Source: Pseudomonadota bacterium
GTDB taxonomy: Bacteria; UBA10199; 2-02-FULL-44-16; JAAZCA01
Assembly (NCBI GenBank): GCA_016927275.1
Contig: JAFGMW010000103.1
Location: forward strand, 1 to 32,219
Direction of reading: 5' to 3'
Length of the DNA stretch: 32,219 nt
Part shown: positions 14,494-22,681 of the stretch, piece after piece
Numbering within the stretch: position 1 is the stretch's first letter
How the letters are laid out: each line of letters starts with the position of its first letter
Notes under the pieces: model-generated
The model's input: only the letters and a program-made list of their open reading frames with translations
Told to the model about the DNA's origin: nothing
The model's database searches: none
Made by a program: the position numbers and the translations under genes

Positions 14494-15654
14494 TCAACGC
14501 CCTCGCCGGACAATCCCCGCCGACTCCGCCGTCGCTTCATTATATACGTCGATCAGCGGGCGGCGCTGTCTCTTCGCAATCCTTTTCACATCCTCGTGCT
14601 CGGGCACGGCCTTCACGATGCGGCCCGACCCGTCGCGGCCTATCTTGAACGAGATCCCGCCTCTTTTGAGCCTGCCCTTTGCGAGCTCGCGCGCGAGCAT
14701 CCTGCGCTCCACGTCCCAGTAGCGCACGCCGAAGGTGGTGGTCTCGGACAGCACGGCGTCGATAACCCGGTCCTTCGCGGCCCAGGGGGCCACGCAGGCG
14801 AGCCTCACCCCAGGCCGGTTCTTCTTCATCTGTATCGGCTGGAGGGTCACGTCCACGGCGCCGGCCGCGAACATCCTCTGCATGGCATTGTCGAACAGCT
14901 CCGGGTTCATGTCGTCCATGTCAGACTCGATGGCCACAGCGCGGAATCCATCGCCGATCATGAGGCGCAGGATGTTGGGCCGGCCCGGTATCTTTCGGTC
15001 TCCGAATCCCACCCCGACCCTGTCGATCCGCTGCAGGGGGCTCTCGCCGAAGTGAGACGCCACAGCCGTGAGGATCGCTGCGCCCGTGGGGGTGACGAGC
15101 TCCCCCTCGACATCGGTCTTTCTGAGCGGCACGCCCCTGATGAGCTCGAGCGTGGCGGGCGCAGGCACCGGGAGCTCTCCGTGGGCGCAGCGCACGGTCC
15201 CCCGCGAGAGCGGGAGCGGCGAGCAGTGCACCTCTCTGAACCCCATCTGCTCCAGCGCGATTGCCGATCCCACTATGTCCACGATCGAATCCACCGCCCC
15301 CACCTCGTGGAAGTGGACCTTTTCCACCGTGGTGCCGTGGACGCGCGCCTCCGCCTCTGCGAGCCTTCTGAATACCTCCCTCGCCAGCTCCTTCGCGCCC
15401 TTCGCGATCGGCGCCCGGGAGATCGCGCGGTCGATGTCCCCGTAGTGCGCATGGTCCGGCTCCGCAAGCGCAACGACCCGAAGATCGGTGCCTGCGAAAT
15501 CCTTCCGCTTCCTTTTGTCGATCCTGAACTCGCCGATCCTGAGCTTAGCGAGCTCCCGGGTGATCTTCGCGAGCGGCGCCCCGGCGTCGACGAGCGCGCC
15601 GAGTATCATGTCGCCCGAGGCCCCGGAGAAACAATCGAAGTATGCGATGGTCAT
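14494..15654 (-). CDS. larC: Nickel pincer cofactor biosynthesis protein LarC
   Basis: 386 residues, LarC/DUF111 family. LarC inserts nickel into the pyridinium-bis-thiocarboxylate mononucleotide made by LarB and LarE, giving the nickel-pincer cofactor of lactate racemase and relatives. Family features are clear: opening [20 protein letters not shown], the His/Glu-rich motif VEKVHFHEVGAVDSIVDI (about 110-127), GRPNILRLMIG, DMDDMNPELFDNA (about 240-252) and MKKNRPG (about 272-278). In some species larC is split and needs a ribosomal frameshift; here it is one intact frame. ATG 15654 shares ATGA with the upstream transporter gene. No larB or larE is in the window. Confidence 0.93.
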   Translation of the reverse strand: MTIAYFDCFSGASGDMILGALVDAGAPLAKITRELAKLRIGEFRIDKRKRKDFAGTDLRVVALAEPDHAHYGDIDRAISRAPIAKGAKELAREVFRRLAEAEARVHGTTVEKVHFHEVGAVDSIVDIVGSAIALEQMGFREVHCSPLPLSRGTVRCAHGELPVPAPATLELIRGVPLRKTDVEGELVTPTGAAILTAVASHFGESPLQRIDRVGVGFGDRKIPGRPNILRLMIGDGFRAVAIESDMDDMNPELFDNAMQRMFAAGAVDVTLQPIQMKKNRPGVRLACVAPWAAKDRVIDAVLSETTTFGVRYWDVERRMLARELAKGRLKRGGISFKIGRDGSGRIVKAVPEHEDVKRIAKRQRRPLIDVYNEATAESAGIVRRGR

Positions 15655-16910
15655 AAGATCTTCTCCCCTTCGGCTTTATCTGCCGTGCGCCACGCCTCCA
15701 CCTCAAGCACCGCCCGATCGGTGGCGCGGCTGACCCTGTACTCGAAGCGGCCGGAGCGGAACGACTCGCCCGCCTTCGGTATCCTCTCCAGCTCGTGGAT
15801 CACGAACCCGGCCACGGTCTGGTAGGGGCCTGCCGGGATCCCGAGCTTGAGCCTCTCGTTGGCGTGCGAGACCTCGAGCCTCCCCGAGAGCAGATACCGG
15901 AACCTGCCTGTCCTCGTGTAGTGCTCAGGCACCTCGTCGTGCTCGTCGCGTATCTCTCCCACAACCTCCTCGAGCAGGTCCTCGACCGTGACGATCCCGG
16001 TCGCCGCACCGTATTCATCGACCGCCACCGCCAGGGGCACGCCCTTTCGCTTCATCTCGATCAGCAGCTCGTCCAGCGACATCTCCTCGGGCACGAAGTA
16101 GGCCTTGTGCATGAGCTCGCGAACTCCCTTGCCCTTCCCTCCGAACAGGAGGTCTATGCCGGTGAGCACGCCCACGACGTTGAACGCATCGCCGTCGATG
16201 ACGGGCACGCGGGAGAACCCGTGGAGGTCCATCACCCCGCACGCCTCTTCGTGGGTCGCCCCGACCGGGACAGAGACCACGTCGACCAGGGGCGTCATGA
16301 TCTGTTCCACGCGCTTGTCGGCCAGGTCGAAGAGCCTCGATATAAGCGTGCGCTCCGCGGGGCGGACGTCGCTGGTGCCGGCCCCTCCCACCTCGATCAT
16401 GAGCTCGAGCTCGTCGCGCGTGATCGGATGGCCTAACTCCGCCCTCCTCTTCACGCCGCCGAGCAGCACGTCGGTCAGCTTTGAGAAGAGCCATACCGCG
16501 GGATAGAGCGCGAACGAGACCCCCAGCAGCAATGGCGCGACCCTCAGCACGATGCGGTCCGCGTGGTGCTGGTAGACCGCCTTCGGCACGATCTCGCCGA
16601 ACACCAGGGCCATGGGCCAGTAGAGAATCGCCAGCGGGGCGTACGCCTCGCCGAACCGGTCGATTATGAAGAAGGTCGCGACCACGGTCGCCGTGATGGC
16701 GGAGAGGTTCGTGCCGAGGAGGGTGGTGCTGAAGAACACCGCGGGGTGCTTTGCGAGGTGAAGGACGGAGCGCGCCCGCTTAGAACCGGCATCGGTCGCC
16801 AGGGCGAGCCTGTACTTGTCCGCGTTCACTACCGCTATCTCGCTCCCAGAGAAGAACCCCTCGAGCAAGAGGCATAAGACCAAGATGATTATTACCACGA
16901 CCAAGCTCAT
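15651..16910 (-). CDS. CNNM/CorC-family transporter with CBS and CorC_HlyC domains
   Basis: 419 residues. CNNM (DUF21) membrane domain about 1-185 with three to four helices and the motifs [17 protein letters not shown] and EIVPKAVYQ; a CBS pair about 200-330 ([48 protein letters not shown]) and a C-terminal CorC_HlyC domain about 340-410. Members are linked to Mg2+ or Co2+ efflux; the old name is hemolysin-like, with no evidence of lytic activity. It follows a shorter paralogue at 16943-17932 after a 32-bp gap holding two heptamer repeats, and is translationally coupled to larC. The ribosome binding site (GGCGGAA) is modest. Confidence 0.92.
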   Translation of the reverse strand: MSLVVVIIILVLCLLLEGFFSGSEIAVVNADKYRLALATDAGSKRARSVLHLAKHPAVFFSTTLLGTNLSAITATVVATFFIIDRFGEAYAPLAILYWPMALVFGEIVPKAVYQHHADRIVLRVAPLLLGVSFALYPAVWLFSKLTDVLLGGVKRRAELGHPITRDELELMIEVGGAGTSDVRPAERTLISRLFDLADKRVEQIMTPLVDVVSVPVGATHEEACGVMDLHGFSRVPVIDGDAFNVVGVLTGIDLLFGGKGKGVRELMHKAYFVPEEMSLDELLIEMKRKGVPLAVAVDEYGAATGIVTVEDLLEEVVGEIRDEHDEVPEHYTRTGRFRYLLSGRLEVSHANERLKLGIPAGPYQTVAGFVIHELERIPKAGESFRSGRFEYRVSRATDRAVLEVEAWRTADKAEGEKIL

Positions 16911-16921
16911 AAAATTTTCCG

Positions 16922-16935
16922 CCAGTCACCAGTCA
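16922..16935. repeat. Heptamer CCAGTCA x2 between CNNM genes
   Basis: Two direct copies of the unit found four times at 307-334. They lie in the short gap just before the longer CNNM gene, close to its ribosome binding site. Confidence 0.75.
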
Positions 16936-16942
16936 CGGTCCT

Positions 16943-17932
16943 TCATTCCTCGATTTCCCCGAACATCTCCTCCTGCACGTCGTCCATGGTCACCAGGCCC
17001 CTGATGTCGCCGGCTTCCCCGAGGACGATGGCCATGTGCATCCTTGTCCTCTGGAACTCCCTCAGCAGATCCTCGAGCGGCGTGGCCGCGGCGACGAAGA
17101 GCGGCTCCTTGAGATAGGCCCTGAGCTCCGGCGACTCGCCGGCCTTCCTCCGCATGTTGAAGGTGAAGAGGTCCCTCACGTGCAGGATCCCCACGACGTT
17201 CGCGCGATCGCCCTCGTAGAACGGGACGCGGCTCCACTGCGTGGAGGCGAGATCCTCCATGAGCCTCTCGTAAGGCAGGTCGATCGGGAGCGCGAAGATC
17301 CTCTCCGCAGGGGTCATGATGTCGCCCGCCCTCTTGTCGGTGAACTCGAAGACGTTGTGTATGATCTCGCGCTCCTCCTCCTCGATCGCCCCCTCCTTGA
17401 GCCCCATGTCCACGAGCCTGCGGTACTCCTCCTCCATGACCATAGGCTCCGCGCTCTCTGCCGTGCCTCCGAAGAGGACGACCATCTTCTTGGCGAACCA
17501 GGTGAGGACCTCCCGCAGCGGCGCGATGAGTTTCGCGAAGGCGCCTATCGGAAGCGCCACGAAACGCGCCGCCTGCTCGGCGAAGCGGAGCGCGACGTTC
17601 TTCGGGATGATCTCGCAGAACACCATGACGATCGGAGTTATAGTCGCTATCGCCACGATCGTCTGGACCCTCACGTTCGCCTGCATCATCCTGCCCACGA
17701 TGGCCGCCCCCACGATCGATATGCATATGTTCGCGAGCTCGTTGCCGAAGAGTATCGTCACCAGCGTCCGGCGCGGAGCCTTGAGCAGCTCGATGAGCCT
17801 GGCCGCGGTCCGGGTGTCCACCTCGCGGAACCGGTGGACCTGGAGCTTCGAGAGGGAGAAGATCGCGGTCTCCGATCCGGAGAAGAACATCGAGCAGAGC
17901 ATGAGCAGGAAAAAGACCGGGAGGAGGTTCAT
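16943..17932 (-). CDS. CNNM-family transporter, short form with CBS pair
   Basis: 329 residues. CNNM membrane domain about 1-150 (MFFSGSETAIFSLSKLQVHR, EIIPKNVALRFAEQ) and a CBS pair about 195-325 (IMTPAERIFALPIDLPYERL, IRGLVTMDDVQEEMFGEI). Unlike its neighbour it ends right after the second CBS domain and lacks CorC_HlyC. Such tandem pairs of one long and one short CNNM are common and may form heteromeric cation exporters. ATG 17932 shares ATGA with the thiL stop. Confidence 0.92.
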   Translation of the reverse strand: MNLLPVFFLLMLCSMFFSGSETAIFSLSKLQVHRFREVDTRTAARLIELLKAPRRTLVTILFGNELANICISIVGAAIVGRMMQANVRVQTIVAIATITPIVMVFCEIIPKNVALRFAEQAARFVALPIGAFAKLIAPLREVLTWFAKKMVVLFGGTAESAEPMVMEEEYRRLVDMGLKEGAIEEEEREIIHNVFEFTDKRAGDIMTPAERIFALPIDLPYERLMEDLASTQWSRVPFYEGDRANVVGILHVRDLFTFNMRRKAGESPELRAYLKEPLFVAAATPLEDLLREFQRTRMHMAIVLGEAGDIRGLVTMDDVQEEMFGEIEE

Positions 17933-18924
17933 GCCCGTACCCCGAAGTGATCGAAGCCCGCCGATGAGAGGTTGATCTCGACGCCGTCCGCGCGCAGCGC
18001 CCTGTGCGCAGCGGGGTCGGACACCATTGCCCCGATCCTCGTCACGCGCACCCCCGCCCGCGGGGCGATCTCGCGCTCGAAGCGGCCTGCCTCGGCCGAA
18101 GCGACCGTGAACGCGAGCTCGTAGTCCTCGCCGCCGGACAGCGCCAGCTCGAGCGGATCTGCGCCCGCTTCAGCGGCGAGTCCGGCGAGCGTCGCGTCCG
18201 TGGGCAGGGCCTCCGCGCCGACCTCGAAGCCGGCCCCGCTGGACGCGGCGATGTGCCCCAGATCGGCCATGAGCCCGTCGCTTATGTCTATCATCGAGGT
18301 GAGAAGGCCGCTTTCGGCGAGGAGCCTCCCCGCCTCGACGCGCGGCCTCGGGTCGTTGTGCCTGTTCGCGAAGCGCCCCGCGCCTTTGTCCGCGATCCCT
18401 CGCATCATGAGCGCCAGCCCCAGCGCCGAGCCGCCGAGCTCGCCGGTCGCGTAGATCGCGTCGCCGGGCCTCGCCCCGCTGCGCATCACCGCGCGCCCCG
18501 AGGGGCACTCGCCGATCGCGGTTATCGACAGGAAGAGGCCCCTGTCGCTCGACGAGGTGTCGCCCCCTATGAGGATTGCGCCGTGCTCCGAGGCCACGGC
18601 GTTCATCCCCCTGTAGAGGGCGGCCGCGCCGCCGGCGCCCACGCCGCCGGGCAGGGCGATCGAGCACAGCCAGAACCTGGGGGCGCCGCCCATGGCGGCT
18701 ATGTCGCTCAGGTTCACCGACAGCGCCTTCCTGCCCAGGGTCACGAGATCGGTGAAGCGAAGGTCGAAGTGCGCGCCCTCGCACAGCAGGTCGGAGGTGA
18801 CAAGCCAGTCCCTCCCCTCAGGCCCGGCGACGATCGCGCAGTCGTCGCCGACCCCGCACGCGAGGTCGTTTCCCTTTTTCGGAAGCTCGGAGGTAAGAAG
18901 CGCTATGAGTTCAATCTCCGTCAT
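17929..18924 (-). CDS. thiL: Thiamine-monophosphate kinase ThiL
   Basis: 331 residues. ThiL phosphorylates thiamine monophosphate to the active diphosphate using ATP. Motifs of the PurM/AIR synthase-like fold are all present: GVGDDCAIV (about 24-32), the metal-binding VNLSDIAAMGG (about 69-79), GGDTSSSDRG (about 119-128), MIDISDGLMADLGHIA (about 210-225) and ALSGGEDYELAFTV (about 266-279). The start is ATG 18924, overlapping the upstream stop as ATGA; the frame is open upstream to 19599 only as an overlap of the lipoprotein gene. No other thiamine gene is nearby. Confidence 0.95.
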   Translation of the reverse strand: MTEIELIALLTSELPKKGNDLACGVGDDCAIVAGPEGRDWLVTSDLLCEGAHFDLRFTDLVTLGRKALSVNLSDIAAMGGAPRFWLCSIALPGGVGAGGAAALYRGMNAVASEHGAILIGGDTSSSDRGLFLSITAIGECPSGRAVMRSGARPGDAIYATGELGGSALGLALMMRGIADKGAGRFANRHNDPRPRVEAGRLLAESGLLTSMIDISDGLMADLGHIAASSGAGFEVGAEALPTDATLAGLAAEAGADPLELALSGGEDYELAFTVASAEAGRFEREIAPRAGVRVTRIGAMVSDPAAHRALRADGVEINLSSAGFDHFGVRA

Positions 18925-20861
18925 TTCACGGCCCTTATCCGCCCGCCCTGGATGGTGAGCACGAACATCTTCCTCTGGGCGTCGCCCTCTGCGTCGAAGC
19001 TCGCCACGCCGGCCACGCCGGGGAACCCCTGCATGGCCGCCAGCGCCTGCCTCATCGATTCGCGGCCGCCCGCGCCCCTGTCCTTCACCGCGGAGTAGAT
19101 CATCCGCATGGTGTCGTAGCCGAGCGCCTCGAGGAATGTGACGTCGCCGCCGTAGGCGCCCTTGATGTTCGCGATGAATGCCGCGGCGTCGGCCTCGGTC
19201 GAGTCCTTGAAGAACGAGTCCACGAAGACCGCCCCGTCGACGTAGTCGCCGCCCAGCTCGGCGAACTTGGGATTGTTCCACCTGGGGATGCCCAGCAGCT
19301 GCACCTTCCTGTCGCCCGAGAGCATCATCACCTGCATGAGCGAGCTCACGACCCACGGCGAGTCGGGGATGAAGACCGCATCGTAGGAGGCGCTGGTGCT
19401 CAGGTCGAGGGTCTGGCTCACCGCCATCGTCTCCACGGCGCCCCTGCCCCTCAATTCGCTGACGAACTGCAGCTGCCCGGACTTGTACGAGCGGGACGAC
19501 ACGACCTTGCCCCCCATCTCCTGCGCCTGCTGCGAGAATATGGTCATGTACTCGCCGCCCATCTTCGTGTCCGGATATATCACGAAGAAGCGCTTCCATC
19601 CCCTGGAGCCCACCGCGTAGTCGAGCAGCGAGCGGACCTCCGACTCGGGCGAGGTCGAGTTGCGGAAGGCGTATTCGCCGATCTCCGCCACGCCCCTGCG
19701 CTGGGAGAGCGAGATCAGGGGGATCCTCTGCTCCTGCGCTCGCTGGGCGGCGCCCTGCGCGTCAGCGGACTCGAGCGGCCCAACGATCGCCACGACGTCT
19801 TTGTCCCTCGCTATGTCGTCGACCGCCGCCGAGGCGCCACCCGGGAACGACGCCGAGTCGCGCACCACGAGCCTCACCCCGCCAGGCCCGGTGCACGGCT
19901 GGTACAGCCCGATCGCGCACTCGACCCCGTGCAGCACCGAGGTGCCGTAGAGGGAGTTCTTGCCCGTGAGCGGCAGTATCACTCCCACCGCGATGCCGGC
20001 GAGCTCGCCCGCCGCGCCGCCGAGCTCTCCCATGAGGAGCCTCGCCGCCCCGTAGTACTCGTGCTTCGGGTAGCCGGAGACATACGCCTTGAGAAGCTTC
20101 GTCGCCTCGTCGGTGTTGCCCTCGCCGTGACAGGCCAGGGCCTTCTTGTACATCAGGTAGCCGCCGGACCGGCGCCCCTTCATCTCCTTCATGGGCATGG
20201 CCTCGACCTGAGCCGCGGTGACGGACCTGTCGTTCACCCACCTGCGCACCTCGTCGAGGGCCTCCGCCTCCGGGACGATCCTCTCCCCCTCGACCCCCAC
20301 GCCGTCCCCGACCGCGCCCCTCGAGTAGTCGTCGAGCACGCGCAGGTCCCACACCACGTATTCGCCGAGCGGCCTGCGCAGCGCCTGGGATGCCCTAACC
20401 CCCACCGAGTCGGCGCGGAGAAGGAGCACCTGGCTGGCATGGCGCCTCTGCATGCCCGCCACCGCATCGATCGCCTCCGGGTTGCGGCCGAGCCTGTGCA
20501 GCGAGAGGCCGGCCTTGAGCCTGGCCTTCGGCCCCACCGCAGGGGAGTCGATCTGCGAATAGGCCTGGCGGTAGAGATCGGCCGCCGCAGAGTAGTTGCC
20601 CCTCATGAAGGCGATCTCGCCGCGCAGAAAGCGCGCCTCGTCGGTGAGCTGGGTGTAGGGGTGGGTCGTAGTGAATCTCGCGAGTGCCGCGTCCGACTCC
20701 GCCAGTTTCTGCGCTTCGTAGAGGACCTTTGCGGAGTCGAATTCCGCCTGGGCCTGCGGGGTGATCGCGTTCGGATATTTCACCTTGCCGGCGCCGAGCC
20801 CTCCGAATGTTGCGCAGCCCGCCAGCGCGACAAGCGCGAACGACAAAAAGATATTCTTCAT
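18921..20861 (-). CDS. LpoA-like lipoprotein: TPR domain plus periplasmic-binding fold
   Basis: 646 residues. Lipobox LAGC gives lipidation at Cys15. Residues about 35-260 are TPR-like helices (ALARFTTTHPYTQLTDEARFLRGEIAFMRGNYSAAADLY). Residues about 285-640 are a type I periplasmic-binding (Leu/Ile/Val-binding) fold: AVGVILPLTGKNSLYGTSVL, VAIVGPLESADAQGAAQRAQ, IPLISLSQR, and FLEALGYDTMRMIYSA. This TPR-plus-PBP layout matches LpoA, the outer-membrane activator of penicillin-binding protein 1A, but the same fold also serves amino-acid ABC uptake; no ABC genes are adjacent, which favours LpoA-like. GGGGGAGAC precedes ATG 20861. It lies between grpE and thiL. Confidence 0.85.
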   Translation of the reverse strand: MKNIFLSFALVALAGCATFGGLGAGKVKYPNAITPQAQAEFDSAKVLYEAQKLAESDAALARFTTTHPYTQLTDEARFLRGEIAFMRGNYSAAADLYRQAYSQIDSPAVGPKARLKAGLSLHRLGRNPEAIDAVAGMQRRHASQVLLLRADSVGVRASQALRRPLGEYVVWDLRVLDDYSRGAVGDGVGVEGERIVPEAEALDEVRRWVNDRSVTAAQVEAMPMKEMKGRRSGGYLMYKKALACHGEGNTDEATKLLKAYVSGYPKHEYYGAARLLMGELGGAAGELAGIAVGVILPLTGKNSLYGTSVLHGVECAIGLYQPCTGPGGVRLVVRDSASFPGGASAAVDDIARDKDVVAIVGPLESADAQGAAQRAQEQRIPLISLSQRRGVAEIGEYAFRNSTSPESEVRSLLDYAVGSRGWKRFFVIYPDTKMGGEYMTIFSQQAQEMGGKVVSSRSYKSGQLQFVSELRGRGAVETMAVSQTLDLSTSASYDAVFIPDSPWVVSSLMQVMMLSGDRKVQLLGIPRWNNPKFAELGGDYVDGAVFVDSFFKDSTEADAAAFIANIKGAYGGDVTFLEALGYDTMRMIYSAVKDRGAGGRESMRQALAAMQGFPGVAGVASFDAEGDAQRKMFVLTIQGGRIRAVK

Positions 20862-20890
20862 GTCTCCCCCGATATAAGCTCAAAGGGCCA

Positions 20891-20921
20891 AGCTCAAAGG
20901 CTTCCCTTTCACCTTTGAGCT
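20891..20921. repeat. Inverted repeat between grpE and lipoprotein gene
   Basis: AGCTCAAAGG (20891-20900) and CCTTTGAGCT (20912-20921) are perfect 10-bp arms with an 11-bp loop. The surrounding 60 bp is built of CTTTCACC/CTCAAAGG-like short repeats, and the grpE stop codon (20923-20925) falls in one of them. No U-run follows on the minus strand, so it may be an mRNA-stability hairpin or a partial terminator within the operon. Confidence 0.65.
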
Positions 20922-20922
20922 T

Positions 20923-21519
20923 TCACCTTTCGCCTTCCTTCGCGACCGTGACCATGGCCGGCCGAAGCAGCCTGTCGTGGAGCCAATAGCCCTTGCGGTG
21001 GACCGCGATCACCGAGCCGGGCTCGCTCTCGCTCTCCACCGTGGCTATCGCCTCGTGCTGCGCCGGATCGAACCGCTCGCCCAGCGCGGCCACCTCTTTG
21101 AGCCCGAACTTCTCGAGGGTCGATGCGAGAGAGCGCCGCGCGAGCGCGACGCCGTCCTCGAAGTCGCGCACCTCCTTCGACGCGTCGATCGGCACGTGCT
21201 CCAGCACGCGGTCCAGGTCGTCGAGCGCGGGCAGAAGGTCCGCGAGCAGCTTCTCGTTCGAGAACCTGGTGAGCTCCTCGCGCTCGCGCGCCTGCCTTTT
21301 CTTGTAGTTGTCGAAGTCGGCCATCACCCGGAGCAGCTTGTCGTAGTGCTCTTTGGCCTCGCGCTCCGCCGCGGCGATCTGCGCCTCGATCTCGTCGCCT
21401 TCGTTTTCGCCCCCGGCCTTGTCCTCGGCCTCGGCCTTGGCCTTGGCCTCAGCCTCAACCTCGGCCTTCCTGTGGTCGAAACGCTCCTCCTGCTTGTGAT
21501 CGAGTGACTTCTTGCTCAT
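20923..21519 (-). CDS. grpE: Nucleotide exchange factor GrpE
   Basis: 198 residues. GrpE dimers release ADP from DnaK. The charged N-terminal 50 residues (Glu/Lys/Ala repeats, EAEAKAKAEAEDKAG) form the flexible or coiled part; residues about 55-105 the long helix (LLRVMADFDNYKKRQAREREE); residues about 105-195 the four-helix and beta domain, with the signature KGYWLHDRLLRPAMVTVAK at the end. GGGGGAAA precedes ATG 21519, 12 bases after the hrcA stop. dnaK and dnaJ are not downstream, unlike the usual hrcA-grpE-dnaK order. Confidence 0.96.
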   Translation of the reverse strand: MSKKSLDHKQEERFDHRKAEVEAEAKAKAEAEDKAGGENEGDEIEAQIAAAEREAKEHYDKLLRVMADFDNYKKRQAREREELTRFSNEKLLADLLPALDDLDRVLEHVPIDASKEVRDFEDGVALARRSLASTLEKFGLKEVAALGERFDPAQHEAIATVESESEPGSVIAVHRKGYWLHDRLLRPAMVTVAKEGER

Positions 21520-21531
21520 CTTTATTTCCCC

Positions 21532-22563
21532 CTACGAATCCAGGACGTCGCTCAGGACCTTGGCGGTGAAGTCAACGATCGGCACCACGCGCGAGTAGTC
21601 CATGCGCATGGGGCCTATCACGCCGATGGCGCCGACGACCTTTCCGTCCTTGAGATAGGGCGCCCCCACGATGCCGACCGAGTCGACCCCTTCTATGTGT
21701 GCCTCCGAGCCTATGAATATGCGCACCCCCTGGCCGTCGCGGCAGCGCTCGAGCAGCCCGAGCATGGAGCTCTTCTCCTCCAGCGCCTCCACGATCCTTC
21801 GGAAGTCCTCCGCCTTTGCGAACTCCGGCTCGGCCAGCAGCTGCATCTCGCCGTCCACCACGAGGTCGATCCCCGGTATCGCGGAGAGAAGCTCCTCGGA
21901 GAGCGCCATCGCCCCCGAGAGCAGCCGGTCGTACTCCTCGCGCGCCGCCGCATGCTCCGTCCTCGCCTTCTCCAGCGCATCCTCGAGCGAGAGCCCGAGG
22001 AACGAGCGGTTGCAGTAGTTGTTTATCCTCTCGATGTCGGGATAGCTGTAGTCCTCCCCCACCTCGATGAGCCTGTTCTGCACCGAGCCGTCCTGCGAGA
22101 CGAATATCCCCAGGAGCCTCCGCCCCGAGAGCGGCACGAACTCCATGTGGCGGAACTTTATCCTCCCCGCGTCAGGGGTGACCACCATGCCCGCGTAGCG
22201 GGACACGGCGGCGAGCATCCTGGAGGTGCGGGAGAGCACCGCGTCCATGCGCCGCTCGTCGCCCGCGCACCGGCGCCTTATCTCGTGCATCTCCGTCTCG
22301 GACAGGTCGCGCCTCTTGAGAAGGGTCTCCACGAACACCCTCATGCCCAAGGCGGTGGGGAGCCTGCCTGCGGAGACGTGCGGCTGCGCCAGCAGGCCGA
22401 GGTCGGTCAGATCGGCCATGATGTTTCGCACGGTGGCCGGCGAGAGGTGGCCGTGGTGCTGCCGCGCGATCGTGCGGCTGCCCACCGGCTGGGCTGAGGC
22501 GATGTAGTCGGAGATGAGGATCTCGAGTATCTCGAGATGCCGTTTTGTGGGGCCTGGTGTCAT
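21532..22563 (-). CDS. hrcA: Heat-inducible transcription repressor HrcA
   Basis: 343 residues. HrcA binds the CIRCE operator and represses chaperone genes until heat stress. N-terminal winged helix about 1-75 (HLEILEILISDYIASAQPVGSRTIAR, LSPATVRNIMADLTDLGLL, HVSAGRLPTALGMRVFV); GAF-like dimer and core domain follows (VGEDYSYPDIERINNYCN), ending in the conserved VGAIGVIGPMRMDYSRVVPI. Start taken as ATG 22563 since the frame above it opens only with a TTG at 22569; neither has a clear ribosome binding site. It is followed directly by grpE. Confidence 0.95.
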   Translation of the reverse strand: MTPGPTKRHLEILEILISDYIASAQPVGSRTIARQHHGHLSPATVRNIMADLTDLGLLAQPHVSAGRLPTALGMRVFVETLLKRRDLSETEMHEIRRRCAGDERRMDAVLSRTSRMLAAVSRYAGMVVTPDAGRIKFRHMEFVPLSGRRLLGIFVSQDGSVQNRLIEVGEDYSYPDIERINNYCNRSFLGLSLEDALEKARTEHAAAREEYDRLLSGAMALSEELLSAIPGIDLVVDGEMQLLAEPEFAKAEDFRRIVEALEEKSSMLGLLERCRDGQGVRIFIGSEAHIEGVDSVGIVGAPYLKDGKVVGAIGVIGPMRMDYSRVVPIVDFTAKVLSDVLDS

Positions 22564-22584
22564 TTTCAATAATGAATTCAGTTA

Positions 22585-22643
22585 ATTGGCTCACCCATCG
22601 AATGGGCGCGGGCACGCTAACAGCAGGGAGGGGGGGTTGTCAA
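22585..22643 (-). promoter_or_regulatory. Possible hrcA promoter with degenerate CIRCE-like arms
   Basis: On the minus strand a perfect TTGACA (22638-22643) is followed about 15-17 bases later by a poor -10 (TGTTAG region). Just downstream come TTAGCGTGC and, 17 bases on, GTGAGCCAA, each matching 6 of 9 bases of the CIRCE arms (TTAGCACTC and GAGTGCTAA), but the spacing is 17 instead of 9. The gap also has a small palindrome, CCCAT-CGA-ATGGG. Confidence 0.35.
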
Positions 22644-22681
22644 CGGCGCTATGGAGGGCGTTCTGCGGCATCCTGGACCTC

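Noticed and set aside
13940-14497. 185-codon minus-strand frame
   Set aside because: It is antisense to the plus-strand hypothetical gene, which has a better start, ribosome binding site and composition.
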